Positions 10,595 through 21,646 are shown, counted from the stretch's first letter. The stretch is 32,070 nt of DNA from Thoreauomyces humboldtii (GCA_027596035.1 JADGJA010000187.1:1-32070); one strand, 5' to 3'. Notes: generated by a model not told the origin, from the sequence alone. Made by a program: numbers and translations.

Positions 10595-11700
10595 ATGTCT
10601 GCAGCAGCACCTACCCACAACATGGAGTACCGTCACCTGGGACGCAGCGGCATCAAGGTCTCTGTCCTCTCCCTCGGAGGATGGGTCACTTACGGCGGCC
10701 AGGTCGGCGACGACATGGCCTTCTCCTGCATGAAGGCTGCCGTGGACGCCGGAATCAACTTCTTCGACAACGCAGAGGTCTACGCAGGTGGAAAGAGCGA
10801 GGAGGCCATGGGAAGGGCCATCAAGCACTTTGAGTGGAAGAGGTCCGACTTGGTCATCTCGACAAAGATCTACTGGGGTGTCGGGGGCGGTCCCAACGAC
10901 AAGGGTCTTTCTCGAAAGCACATCATCGGTATGGAGGAAATCGACCTTCCGTCGGATCGAGGTTGAGATTCTAAAACTGCACTGGTCTTGTTGTAGAGGG
11001 CACCAAAGCGTCCCTCGCCCGTCTCCAGCTCGACTACGTGGACCTCATCTACGCCCACCGTCCCGACAACCTCACGCCCATGGAAGAGATCGTACGAGCG
11101 TTCAACTGGGTGATCGACAGAGGCTACGCCTTCTACTGGGGCACTTCGGAATGGTCCGCAGAGCAGATCTCTCACGCCCACAGCGTCGCCGACCGGCTCG
11201 GTCTCATCGGTCCCTTGATGGAACAACCTCAATACAGCATGCTCTCCCGTCTCCGCTTCGAGCAAGAGTACAAACCCCTCTACGCAAAGTACGGGATGGG
11301 AACCACCATCTGGTCTCCCCTCAAGTCGGGCGTCCTGACCGGAAAATACAACGACGGCGTCATCCCCGAGGGATCCCGTTTCGCGGCCAACGACACTCCC
11401 GTCATCAAGCGCATCAAGGCTCAGTCTCTAGACACTCCCGAGGGTCAGGCTGAGATCAAGAAGGTCGTGGCTTTGGAACCTATCGCCAAGGAACTCGACT
11501 GCACCCTCGCTCAGCTTGCCCTCGCTTGGTGCATCAAGAACCCGAACGTCTCCACCGTCATCACCGGTGCGAGCAAGCCGGAGCAGGTCGTCGAGAACGT
11601 GAAGGCTCTGAACGTGGTTCCTAAGCTCACCGCTGAGGTCATGGAACGCATCGAGAAGATCCTCGACAACACCCCCGAGACCAAGCCTGACCGCTTCTGA
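10595..11700 (+). CDS. Aldo/keto reductase, voltage-gated K+ channel beta-subunit type
   Basis: Two exons, 10595-10928 and 10997-11700, join within a Glu codon (KHII-EGTK) to 345 residues. The sequence follows the Kv-beta (AKR6) pattern from [12 protein letters not shown] at the N-terminus through [22 protein letters not shown] and [11 protein letters not shown] to [14 protein letters not shown] near the end. The catalytic tetrad appears complete: D58, Y63, K91 and H132 in YAHRPD. Animal Kv-beta subunits usually have Asn at the last position. The NADPH-binding segment [12 protein letters not shown] is present. In fungi such proteins are mostly cytosolic NADPH-dependent reductases of aldehydes and ketones; a channel partner is not shown here. 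ATG 10595 is the first Met of the exon. Confidence 0.93.
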
Positions 11701-11942
11701 GAACCTCGCGTGAGGCTCCTTGCTCGCTTGTATTTCCTCCAAGCGTACATTTGCGCATTGCAACTGGCAGTCGCCATCCATTATGAACCCTACCCATTCT
11801 ACATAGAATATTGGTTGTACAGAAACCACACGGCATTATGAACGATCAATAGGATGACCGCCTGCACATATAGTTCCTGGTCCCGAGCTAGAATCATTAC
11901 TGCCATGTTTTCCAATACGAATCCCTGCACGGCTTTTGTCAA

Positions 11943-14900
11943 CTAAACGCCTGGTTGCAACACCTCCTTCAACCTCTCAACAAGTTCCCTGGTCCTCCCA
12001 CCCAGTTTCCCCTGCACCATCTCCAACGCCCGTCCGACCCTCGTCACCTCCTCCTTCCCGATCCCCCACTTTCCCACCACCGCCGCAACCACCTTGACGG
12101 TCGCCTCCACGACCTCCGCGTCGTCCGTCTCCTCCATGCATGTCAAGCAAGCGTTCAGGACCGACATCCCCGACCCTCCATCGTCACCATCCGCCTCGTC
12201 TTCCGGACGTTGTCGACGATGGTGATGATGGACGACGAAGAAGAGTAACTGTAGCGCGAGGAGGGGATGGTCTGTCAAACACCTCGACGCGGGTTCCGTG
12301 ACCTGTCTCGCGAGACGGGTGAGCGACGACGACGACCAGGACGATGGGGACGTGGAAGAAGCTGATCGTTGCGACGCCATCTGGAACGTTCGTGACAGGA
12401 CGTGGAGGGTTCTCGCGGTTCGCTGGTCGTTGGTCGTAGAGGGATCCAGATGTTGCAGGATGAGGACGAGGAGATGCTGGGTGGTTGGAAGCACGGTTGC
12501 CAGGAACTCTGTGCTCGTCCTCTGCAGATGCGCATGGTGTTCGTCCCCTGAGTCATCCTCGATGGCGTGATCAAGGCAGAGAGGTCCGTAGACGTCGATC
12601 AACGTCCCCGTCTCCTCCGTTCCTCTCAGGAACGTGACCCTCGTTGCGCATCCGATGGCGGCTCGAAGCGTCTCCGCATCGTTGCTTCCGGCAAGTGGAC
12701 GCAGCACGGTCGTGACGAGGTCGACGGAAAGGTGGGACAACACGGTGATGGATTGGATCCTCACGGCCTCGTGTATGTCGGGATCGCAGGCTCGCGTCAG
12801 GAGCAGACGGATCAGGGGGTCGGTCGGGTTCGTGACGCAGACGAGGGAGTCGAGGGGCACCATCTTGAGAGCCAGGAGGGGACTGAGGAGCGCGTACAGG
12901 ACCTCTGGGTCCCGGTTCTGTGACGCATGTCCGATGGGAGCGTCCTGCGGCTGAAGCTGTAGCTCCATGATCCTCGTCGCAGCGTCCACGACCACCCGTC
13001 CTACGTCCGGATGGGTCCAACGGGGAGCGCAGGACTCTGCCACGATCTTTACCAGTCCCGTGTCCCCCGGCTCCGCATGCATTCGAAGGACCAGTGTCGA
13101 TGCTGTTGCCTTCCAGAACGCGATGGTCTGCTCGTTTGTCCATTCGATCAGGAGCGTGAGCAGCCGATTCGCATCCACCGCCACCAGCCCCGCCCGGGGA
13201 GTAGATGGAACGGTTCCGATGTCAGCTGGCGTGCGAGGTGGTATGAACCGTGGCGCGTGTCCTGCCGACCTGATGCATTCGATGAACGCAAGAAACGCAA
13301 CTCCAGTCGGTTCATGGATGGAAAGAATTCCCAGAACTGCTTTGGAAGCAATTTTCACAAGGTTCACGTCGGACGCGGATGCTATGCGGTCCGCCATCAC
13401 TGGAAGGACGCGTTCCGGTATCAAAAAAGGTACCAGGGCCATGACTGCTGAGTTGAAGTAATGCTCGGGGTTGGAGAGGAGGAGCTGCGTTGCGAGCGGT
13501 GTGAGAATGGATCCCATGTCATGAGAATACTCTGAATTCGGTTCGAGCAGTCGTCGGAGAATACGCGAAGAGGTACGCCGAATGCCGTCATCCATCGACG
13601 TGAGAGCTTGCATGACCTCGTTGAAGAGAGCCGGTTCACGTGCGAGCAGCATTTCGGCGACCAATGCGGCCAAAGCATCGTCGTTGTCTTCTTCCCGTTC
13701 AAGGGCATTCCTCATGAGCATTGTCAACTGAGTAACGTTCACGAAGCGGAGGATGTGACGAAGAACATGGAAGATAAGCGGAAGCGACACGAAATGTGTT
13801 GACGAAGAAGAGAAGGAAACACCACCGGTTTCAACGAGATGCGAGAGGACCGCGATGACGACAGAATGTATCCTGGAGTCTTTCACCATGACCTCACGTT
13901 GTGAGGCCGTTCGCCCGAGCATGAGAAAGAACAAGGTGACGACCCTGGTCTGGTCATGCGTACGACCTGGATCGGACGCGTCGTCCGCAAGGATGGAAGC
14001 TGCGCGGGCGGCCAGCTTTTCGGTGGTGGACGACGAGGCCTTTCCCGATTCGGTGCATCCGGTGGCGATGAGTTGGCAGAGTGCAGCGGTGTCGCTTGCA
14101 TGGTTCGATCCCGAAGACTGTCGTCTCTCTGCCATCATTACTTGAAGATGCTCCAATCCACACCGACCGAAAGGGTCCGTCATGTGAAACTGCTTGAGAA
14201 CATTGACGAGACAGTCTAATGTGCTCAAGATGTCCGCGAGACCGCCCGGCATCTTGTCGGTCAATGGTCGGGACACCGATCCCACGGTCTGCATCTCGAC
14301 CAGCAACAGAGCGGCATCAAAGCAGGTTCTGGTCAGACGGGTGTGAGCGACGGATCCCTGTTTGTCTGTGGCCAGGTGGCCGATGGCGCAGGATGCGAGG
14401 GGACCGGACAGCGGGGCCAGCCGTAGCGAAGCGTTCGGATGGGGTGCAGAGTGGACGACCAACGAAGCGACGGCCAACATCATCCTCTTGTCCCTTGCAT
14501 GGACGAGGACGTCGAGGAGGAGGTCCGCGAGTCGTTGACCGACCGAGGAAGTGCCGAGGATCCACTCCAGGATCAAGATAGCCTTCGTCCGCTGCGAGGT
14601 GTCCTTCTTGTTCACCCTCTCAGCAAGGACCCTCCACACATCGTCCAGCGCTGTCCTGCCTTGCTGACGATCAGACTGATGGTCGGCATCGTCACCATAG
14701 GGAGAACGGACCGACAAGTGGTGTTCGAGGGCAGTAAAGGCAAGCCAGAGAGGATCTGGGAGGTTGTTTCTACTGCTTTCTCCCCGGATGACCTTGTGGA
14801 GCGGGAGGACGGGAGCAGCGAGCAGTTTCAACAGACACCGAGAAGCGGACAAGGACGAAGGGAAAGCCTCATCCTGAGCCGTCGTGCTGCCGTTCAGGGA

Positions 14901-15041
14901 GGTGATACGGCGATGGTAATAGTCGCCCCTCTGGTTGCCTGAGAGACCCTCGTGGATCCGAGGAGGATTCTGCCGCTGGGACAGGTGGGGAGTGATGAAG
15001 GTGGCGATGACGCTGTTGCTTGCCTTGCCAGAATCGATCAT
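11943..15041 (-). CDS. Large helical-repeat-like protein of unknown family
   Basis: A single uninterrupted frame of 1032 residues, preceded immediately by an in-frame TAG, so the ATG at 15041 is the earliest possible start without an upstream exon. The sequence is Leu/Ala/Val-rich with repeated amphipathic helix pairs (for example RTSSRILRRLLEP, LVKIASKAVLGIL, AVRIQSITVLSHL), suggesting an ARM/HEAT-type solenoid. It has no signal peptide or membrane helix. There is an acidic DDSGDEHH patch and a Ser-rich linker (SASSTSPSSWSSSS) in the last quarter. I cannot assign a family. The N-terminal solenoid of CIP2A-type proteins crossed my mind, but there is no motif that proves it. The coding nature is supported by length: over 3 kb open in a GC-rich sequence. 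The gene is divergent from the F-box gene. Confidence 0.75.
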   Translation of the reverse strand: MIDSGKASNSVIATFITPHLSQRQNPPRIHEGLSGNQRGDYYHRRITSLNGSTTAQDEAFPSSLSASRCLLKLLAAPVLPLHKVIRGESSRNNLPDPLWLAFTALEHHLSVRSPYGDDADHQSDRQQGRTALDDVWRVLAERVNKKDTSQRTKAILILEWILGTSSVGQRLADLLLDVLVHARDKRMMLAVASLVVHSAPHPNASLRLAPLSGPLASCAIGHLATDKQGSVAHTRLTRTCFDAALLLVEMQTVGSVSRPLTDKMPGGLADILSTLDCLVNVLKQFHMTDPFGRCGLEHLQVMMAERRQSSGSNHASDTAALCQLIATGCTESGKASSSTTEKLAARAASILADDASDPGRTHDQTRVVTLFFLMLGRTASQREVMVKDSRIHSVVIAVLSHLVETGGVSFSSSSTHFVSLPLIFHVLRHILRFVNVTQLTMLMRNALEREEDNDDALAALVAEMLLAREPALFNEVMQALTSMDDGIRRTSSRILRRLLEPNSEYSHDMGSILTPLATQLLLSNPEHYFNSAVMALVPFLIPERVLPVMADRIASASDVNLVKIASKAVLGILSIHEPTGVAFLAFIECIRSAGHAPRFIPPRTPADIGTVPSTPRAGLVAVDANRLLTLLIEWTNEQTIAFWKATASTLVLRMHAEPGDTGLVKIVAESCAPRWTHPDVGRVVVDAATRIMELQLQPQDAPIGHASQNRDPEVLYALLSPLLALKMVPLDSLVCVTNPTDPLIRLLLTRACDPDIHEAVRIQSITVLSHLSVDLVTTVLRPLAGSNDAETLRAAIGCATRVTFLRGTEETGTLIDVYGPLCLDHAIEDDSGDEHHAHLQRTSTEFLATVLPTTQHLLVLILQHLDPSTTNDQRTARTLHVLSRTFQMASQRSASSTSPSSWSSSSLTRLARQVTEPASRCLTDHPLLALQLLFFVVHHHHRRQRPEDEADGDDGGSGMSVLNACLTCMEETDDAEVVEATVKVVAAVVGKWGIGKEEVTRVGRALEMVQGKLGGRTRELVERLKEVLQPGV

Positions 15042-15649
15042 CTATCGGCCAAACGCGTGCCATTGTCCGGCGGACGAGAGTGCCAATGCCGGGGGATGGT
15101 TCAGCCTTGCAGGACGATAAATCACACACCCCGCCCCCGACGAGTCCGAACTCTCCGGACAAGAGGAAAAGGACCAAAAGATGTTCCTTCAGCATACCAC
15201 GGTCTCGTCGCAGGGATCCGCGATCCGAAGAGACGGGATACCGGGTGCAACTTTTGACGGTACAGAGAAAAGCTGAGAGAGCGCGTCATCCGACCGACCC
15301 CCTTGACTCATTACCTGGGCTCTCGTCGTCTTATAATTCTTCTGTTTGATGCTTCCGTGGTTTCCTCTCTCCTGGTTCGTCGAAAAAGACTGCTGTAGTA
15401 GTACTGTACCTGACGGACTGTGTCCAGTAGAATCGTATCATCAGATCATCCCTGCCAGAGTGCGTGCGTGTGCGTCTGCGTGCGAGGTGGTATATATTTC
15501 CCTTCGTCATCCCTACGTTGCTCCCACCAGGGCTAGCCGCATAACCTTCTCGCCCTTCCTGCACCCGCCATCGCGACAAGACAATTCCAACAACTCCAAC
15601 CCCCCTTGATCCCAACCTTCATATCATCGAGGTTCCTCCTGTCCTCACC
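15042..15649. promoter_or_regulatory. Shared upstream region of two divergent genes
   Basis: 608 bp between the 1032-residue gene (-) and the F-box gene (+). A TATA-like GGTATATATTTCC lies at about 15490, roughly 160 bp before the F-box ATG. A GT-rich alternating tract (GTGCGTGTGCGTCTGCGTGCG) precedes it. No gene is seen. Confidence 0.45.
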
Positions 15650-17317
15650 ATGCCGTTCCCACCAACAAGCGTATCCGCTCGAGACGCGAATGCCAGCCCT
15701 CCTCCCTTGCCAGAGGATGTCATGCTTCCCATCTTCTTTCACCTCGACCTCGTCTCCCTGCTCAGGTGCCAGATGGGCTGCAAGAGCTGGTTCAACATCC
15801 TGGCCGATCACGACAAGCACCTCTGGAAGCCAAAGGTACGCCATCGCCTACCCCTCCTCCCTTTCCTTCTCTTTCCCTCTTTCGTCCACCACGCCTGACA
15901 CCTGCGTCCTTTTCCCGTCGGCCAGGTCGCTGCAATCTGCGCGCAGAACCTCTTACCGCGTCGGCGTAGAGGAGAATTGTGGAAGGACATCTACGAGACC
16001 TACCACGTGTGGCAGCGACCGCTCGAGATCCGTCGCATCTACCACTCCGAGGTGCCCGTCCTCGTGGGCGACAACGTCCGTCTCCCGGAGAGGGCCAACC
16101 TCCCCCCTGCCCCTCAGGACGCCCTCGACCACGATCCGAGCAGAGGTGCCCAGGGTCTCCCGCCTCCGCCACCCTCACGCTTCGCCATCCTCGCCGCCGT
16201 CGTCTCGTCGCGTGACGAGAATGGCAAGGCCGTGCTCGCTCCCGGACGCGCCGCCGTCTGTCCCGATCGCATCGTCTACGTCCGTCACGACGAGGTCTAC
16301 TCGATGCAGATTCAAGACGACGGCCTCCTGGCCGGGGAGGAACACGAGCGCATCGAGGTCGGAGCGGAGCCTCGCATCGATGCTGGGACCCGCTCTTCTC
16401 ATTACGCCATCGCCGGCGTTGGGAGGACCATCTTCCGCAACGTCGAGACGGACGAGATCGCTGCCGTCCTGGAGGATCAGAACACGGAGGAGGGTGTCCT
16501 GTGCGGAGACATCTACGCCGTGCAATCCTACGACGCGGAACTCATGCGATCGTCCCTGTCCCTCCTCCAGCTCCCTCATCCGACGACGACGTCTCCGACC
16601 TCCTCCTCCGCCTCCCATTCTCCCGACCACCAGCGATTTTCCTCCAAGTACGCGGCCAACCACGGCTCCTGCGACGGTCCGAGTCCCCTAACACGGCACC
16701 AACAACAGCAGCAGGAGCCGCACTCCATTATCCTCGACCACGCGAAACAGACATCGGTACCCCGCGTCGAACCCTTCGCCACCATCGATCACATCGATGA
16801 CTCACTCAACGCCGTCATCCTCAACGACCACTTTCTAGCCTACCGAACCTGGTCCTCCAACCGGATCCACCCCATCATCGTCGTCCGATGGAAGGACCAA
16901 TCAGAGTACGCCACCCTCCTACTGGACGACATGGACGAACACCTCGTCCTCCACCTCGTCCTCTCCCGTCTCCACCTCATCGTTCTCTGCGGTACGGGAC
17001 ATTACGTCTATGTCTACGACCTCGCCACGATGAAACGTCTGCACAGCTTCAACCTATTCGACCTGGTCGGCGACCTCGGGTCCATCGATTGGGTGCAACT
17101 GACCCCCGACGAGCAGGCCATCGTGTTCGGAGTGGACGGGGGATGTCTCCTGTGGGTCGACATCAGGGAACGGAGGGCGGTGCTGTACTATCGTGCCACC
17201 CACGAGGAGAACTCGTACGAGAGAGGGATATGGTTGGTCTACAGGGCTCAGGCGAGGATCCACGAGAGACCCCACGAACAGGTCGTGTGTCGCGTCTTTG
17301 ATGGAATGGCGCGGTGA
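15650..17317 (+). CDS. F-box protein
   Basis: Two exons, 15650-15835 and 15926-17317, join at a Lys-Val boundary to 525 residues. Residues ~18-65 form an F-box: PPLPEDVMLPIFFHLDLVSLLRCQMGCKSWFNIL, then DKHLWKPK, matching the L-P-x-E/D...I-F...L-D-L-x-S-L-L-x-C-x-x-x-C-K-x-W pattern. F-boxes bind Skp1 and bring substrates to an SCF ubiquitin ligase. The rest has short beta-rich stretches (YAIAGVGRTIFRN, LIVLCGTGHYVYVYDLATMKRLHSF, AIVFGVDGGCLLWVDIRERRAVLYY) that look like propeller blades, probably the substrate-binding part. A Ser/Thr/Pro and Gln-rich insertion (~260-300) interrupts it. The substrate is unknown. Confidence 0.85.
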
Positions 17318-18113
17318 AAGAACAAGGACTTGGAAAGAGACACATGCTGGGAATTGGATACTGGGGTCGCGCCGAAGTGCGGACAGGTTGGGAGGGAAGA
17401 TGCGGAACGGACGGGGTGAGGTTGCACCTTCAATCCGGGCCTACACGCCCTGTTCATCTATCATAAGCTGGAAGATGGAGCACAAAACCTCGCCATCGAG
17501 AAGGGATCATCATTGTCAGGGTCGCACGCTCCCTCCCGGTGCCCGCCACACTCCGCCGCGTCGCGCCGTCGCGCAGGAAGTCGTTTCCTGTCGTCTGTCC
17601 GCACTGAAGCATTCACGGACCCGCGCCACACCTTGCCAGGAAGTCGAGGGACTTTGCATCCTTCCTTCTCCCGCCCCGCCCGCTCAACCCCGTCCATCCC
17701 AAGTCTCCCTCGCCACACTTGCTGCGTTCGAACACGGGCGCTTCTCTACTCTCCCTTCTGTCACGAGTCCGCGAAAACTGAAGCACCTTCTTGTTTTTTG
17801 TTTTTTGATTCTTCACTAGACCCTCTCCACCTGACCACAACAACTGTAACTCTCTTCGCCCTCCCCGCTCTTTTAATATTTTTATTTGTTTTCGGTCTCT
17901 TAGTAGTAGTAGGTTCCGTCGGACTTTTTTTGCATATCTCGCGGCCTGAACAAATCAAGTCACCAGCTCCTACTGGAGTAGGTATCGGCCTGACCCCGAG
18001 TTGATGATCTGGATCTCATCTTCCTCATCCAGAAGGAAAAATGCATATTAAAAATGATATGATATCAAGAAGTTGCAGAAAAGGCGCGCGATGGTATGTA
18101 CAGCGTCTCAAAG
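17318..18113. other. Convergent intergenic region, no gene seen
   Basis: Lies between the ends of the F-box gene (+) and the polytopic membrane protein (-). It has T-rich tracts (TTTTTTGTTTTTTG near 17795) and pyrimidine-rich stretches. Frames of up to 208 codons exist on the + strand but read as low-information Ser/Pro/Arg sequence without splice logic. Confidence 0.5.
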
Positions 18114-20119
18114 TCAAACACCTTCATCGGAATCTGTCTGCTCGGAAGGTTGTTCTTCCATCCCGATCATCGAGAATCTCACACCGTAGGTTTTGCCGTT
18201 TTCCTTGTCCTCGTCCATCCCCGTTCTGATGACTCCGAGTCCCACGTTCTGTCCCTTGCGATGCGGCTCGACCACGCATCGCCAGTATCGTCGATGGTTC
18301 TTCTCTCCCCAAGGCTGGACGATGAGACCGGAAAACAGGGCGACCAGGGAATACGAGCAGAAGACCTGGTATCCAAGAACGAGCTGCGACGAGTATGTGT
18401 AGAGAACGATGGCGACGATCGAATCGACAGTACTGCAAGCAAGAGCGTAACGGCCGCGGAGAACTCCCGATGCGGATCGAGACATCATCTATCATTTCGA
18501 AATGGTCAGGAGCAAGCGTGCAGCCATCAGAGATGAGGATCGGACAGCCAAGTACCATGTTTAGATGGAAAAACACAGAGGCGAGATAAGTATCGAGCAC
18601 CGATCCTCGCACGATCCCGAGAATCGAGGTCCCCACTTTTGTCGTGTTCTGCAACGTGTTGTACAGACTGAAGACTGATAACATCGTGTAGACGATCATC
18701 GTGACGGCTTGCTGACGGCCGGGATGGTCCGGTCCGAGGAACCTCACGCTCGCCAACCCGAAGCCGAACAGACACCCAGCGGGCAAGAAGAGCCCAAGGG
18801 AAAGCGTCGCTTGGAGATCCAGCTCCTCCTTATAGGTCAACAGTAACGAGACGAGCGATATCAACGCGGATGCACATGCGACCGCATACTGAAACCTCGT
18901 CTCGTTCCTCAATTTACGAGAGAAGTACCGACGGAAGGCGAGCTCGTCCGCGCTGTCCGGGAAGCTCTGATCGTGGACGAATCGCACGTACGCTAGGATG
19001 GGAGAATGCCATCGATGGTGTCGTGAATGAGGATGAAGGGAGTCGGCCGATCGGGTCACGAGGTGGGAGGCGATGAAAGCTTGTTTTTGTCGTTTCTCGC
19101 GTGAATAAACCGACAGGAGTGCTGTGGCCGCCAACACCACCTGAAGCGTCACGGTCGCTTCCCCTGTCGGCATCAGCTCGTAAGCTCCTGCCCACCGCAA
19201 TGTCACGCGGAAAAGAAGTAGATAGGTTGCCATCAAGTAAAACTTTTCTCGAAACTACACGGAACGCACGATGAGAATCACGCAAACTAGTCTTGCTCTT
19301 GAAGTACACTTACCGGCGTTTGAAAGCCTATACAGGCTAGCCAAGTTATCGTCAGCTCTATAGGAGCAGTGACCCGGGTGTAAATCTCCATTTTTGACAG
19401 CGTCGAGATGCCGGCTCTCATTGCTAGGACTTCCTTTTGTTGATGGTGGTCAGGAACGAACGATTTTCAGCACAGGATATGGACTCGTCTTACCAAAAAG
19501 ACATATGCGACTGAAAGAAATACGAACAGGAGTACACACGTCCACCATATAACCCAGCGCTGAGATGGCCACGCATTGTAACTGTGTGACAGGAGCAAGA
19601 ACAGACCCGCAGTGGGGCAGAACCAGAGAGAGCAGTCCATGTATAGACGACCCATATGCGAGAGAACGTCCGGATCATCTCGATAGAAGTTGATGAGGAG
19701 ATTTGCAAGCAGGAATGGCGAGCTCGCGCCTGTTTTTTTGGTGCGGACCGAAGGGGGGCAAAACGAGCACGTAAGGCAATCGCAACTTATCGTTTTCCAG
19801 CGGTAAGAAAAACGTACAGCATCCGATGATGTTTGACCGGTTCCACTGCTTGAAAAAGACGTTGTTGAACCTGCAGATGTCTTCGAGTAAGAGGGATGCC
19901 TGGGAAGCGCAGAGGTAAGTCCTGGTAAGTCCTCAACACTCACTTTTTCTCAACCTCTGGATCTGGGATAACGCAAAGAAAACCAAAGTCTCCCAGTTGA
20001 TCTCTTAGCCTCCGACTCAACGCGGGTGTGCTCGCTGTAGTATGATTGGCAGTGCCTTCGTTATCGCTCTCGGATGCAGCTGACATTTGATTCAGAGCAG
20101 GCCCAGATGGGTCGTCCAT
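18114..20119 (-). CDS. Polytopic membrane protein with two tandem six-helix modules
   Basis: Six exons fit: 20119-19944, 19870-19818, 19729-19494, 19433-19314, 19254-18556 and 18488-18114, giving 552 residues with all phases closed. The first two exons are too short to stand out alone. After a polar N-terminus, module 1 begins near KKFNNVFFKQW and has hydrophobic helices (CSLWFCPTAGLFLLL, WWTCVLLFVFLSVAYVFL, FYLMATYLLLF, TVTLQVVLAATALL). It ends in the charged YSREKRQKQAF. Module 2 begins ELAFRRYFSRKL and repeats the plan, ending QPWGEKNHRRYW. The start pattern and the exit helix resemble the membrane domains of class III adenylyl/guanylyl cyclases, but no catalytic domain follows either module. 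The last ~60 residues are hydrophilic (DEDKENGK). Family name unknown; cyclase relation is inference. Confidence 0.75.
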
Positions 20120-20551
20120 ACTTGAGAACGATCAGGGAAGAGGAGCAACCTGCACATAGAAAATGAAATGCAAGATCGGCAACGTGCGATGGACCTGAAA
20201 TGACGCGCCCATAGCCATGTCCGCGGAGATCTGGAATCGTTTCTTATTTCAAGCGAGTTTAGTTTTCGGAAATATAGAGTACCGTACAGCAGGACAGCAG
20301 GTCGATGCTTTGGACAGCAGGACAACTCCGACCCTCCCTCCAACGTCGGCGAGCCGAGGAGCGTGCCCTATACCAGTCACAGGATTGTGATAATCTCCAC
20401 CAACGCACAGGAGCAACTTCTAGAAGGTGAAGGAGCAACTAGCTGAGCAGAAGTGGAAGTTTTGTATGCAAAAAACGAGCAGCCGGGACGCAGGGTCTGG
20501 GAGGAACTATTTGGACCAACGAGCAATGGTGAAAGTTCGAAAAATAAACCA
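20120..20551. other. Intergenic region upstream of the membrane protein gene
   Basis: It holds the probable promoter of the minus-strand membrane protein gene. Short repeated GGACAGCAGG/GGAGCAACT words are present. No gene is seen. Confidence 0.4.
20540..20544 (-). terminator. Pol III T5 terminator of tRNA-Val
   Basis: Five T residues on the transcribed strand, seven bases after the discriminator base of the tRNA gene. Confidence 0.7.
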
Positions 20552-20623
20552 TACTCGTACTCAGGCTTGAACTGAGGACCTTCTCCGTGTGAAGGAGACG
20601 TTATGCCACTAAACCATACGAGC
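20552..20623 (-). tRNA. tRNA-Val (anticodon CAC)
   Basis: The 72-nt sequence folds as a cloverleaf. The acceptor stem GCTCGTA pairs with TACGAGT (first pair G-T) and the discriminator is A. A weak D arm GTT/AAC encloses AGTGG. The anticodon stem TCTCC/GGAGA holds the loop TTCACAC with anticodon CAC; the sequence around it, CCTTCACACGG, is as in yeast tRNA-Val(CAC). The T arm is CTCAG-TTCAAGC-CTGAG. There is no intron. A T5 run on the minus strand at 20544-20540 fits a Pol III terminator. The T loop has A instead of the usual G at the fourth position, a mild oddity. Confidence 0.88.
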
Positions 20624-21646
20624 GCTTTGATTAGAAATAGAGGAGAGACGCGTTGCGACGGCACGAACGCCTCTCTCGCTCCTCACTCGTCGTTTTCGTG
20701 GCTCTGCGAACGGCTCTTCTTCTCCTCGCCATTCGCCACAGGCGCACAAGTAGGCCCCCTCGTCAACAGTCATCGTTCCTTAGCTAGAAGCGCACTACAC
20801 TTTGTCCTTTCCCTCCCACCCAGCATAGCCTGCACAACTCACTGTCATTTCGGGCAGGTTGTTGCTCACAATACATACATGTACGCTCGCAACCCCACCC
20901 ACACCTCCCTCTCCTATCAGCCAACCGGTGTGTTCAAGTTCGGCCGGGATGAAACGACAGCAGAGGCCCATGACTCAAATCACCTTGTTGGTCGGAGGCG
21001 AAGTCCGGAAGTCCGGAACTGGTTGTCCGGATCCTTCCCTTCTCACCCTCTACCCCATTCCTCCTTCTTCGCCCTTCCTCCTTCTTTCCCCACTCCTACT
21101 TTCCGGTAAAGGCAATCTATTCCCACTGCCATTGCTCGAGACATCTGCTTGCTGGTGAAGTGACCTGCAGGCTTTGCATCACTACTCTCATGTTGTTTGT
21201 CTCGCCGGTTGTGTGCAGGCAATCTATTCCCCCTTCGCCGGTGAAGGAGATCTATTCCCACTGCATCTATACTCGAGACATCTGCTTGCTGGTGAAGTGA
21301 CCTGCATGCTTTGCATCACTACTCTCATGTCGTTTGTCTCGCCGGTTGCGTGCAGGTGCTTGATCTGCACGTCTCTCCTCTGGGTCTTCCCTTCCCTTAG
21401 GGTTTAGCCTCGTGTTCGGCGGCCTTTTCTTTGATCCGCCAATCCTCTGCAGCTTTGGACCGCTGCTCAGCGGCTTTTCGAGGCAGGAAAAGAAGTCGCG
21501 GAGAAAGCCAGAGGAGAGTCATCACTGCCTCGTCTTCCCCCCCAATGATCCCCCCCAGAGCGACCATCAACGGCACATCAAAACCCGGCACGACATCCTC
21601 AACGACATTGTCTTGACGACAACTCACACAACTACATAACCACACC
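20624..21646. other. Intergenic region with tandem duplication
   Basis: Between the tRNA gene and the gene-like region starting at 21647. Apart from the 117-119 bp tandem duplication at 21103-21356 and pyrimidine-rich tracts (21050-21105), nothing is recognised. The longest + strand frame (20603-21109) has no recognisable similarity. Confidence 0.5.
21103..21356 (+). repeat. Two tandem copies of a ~118-bp unit
   Basis: Copy 1 is 21103-21219 and copy 2 is 21238-21356. They share CTCGAGACATCTGCTTGCTG, then GTGAAGTGACCTGCA, GCTTTGCATCACTACTCTC and GTCTCGCCGGTTG, with only scattered substitutions and a few bases of indel. The linker between them repeats the CAATCTATTCC word of the unit, so a third partial unit is likely. 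It lies about 300 bp before the ATG at 21647, possibly in its leader. Confidence 0.92.

Noticed and set aside
11955..14942. Many + strand frames of 80-170 codons
   Set aside because: Antisense shadows of the 1032-residue minus-strand gene.
17193..17819. + strand frame of 208 codons past the F-box gene
   Set aside because: It overlaps the F-box coding end in another frame and continues as low-information sequence.
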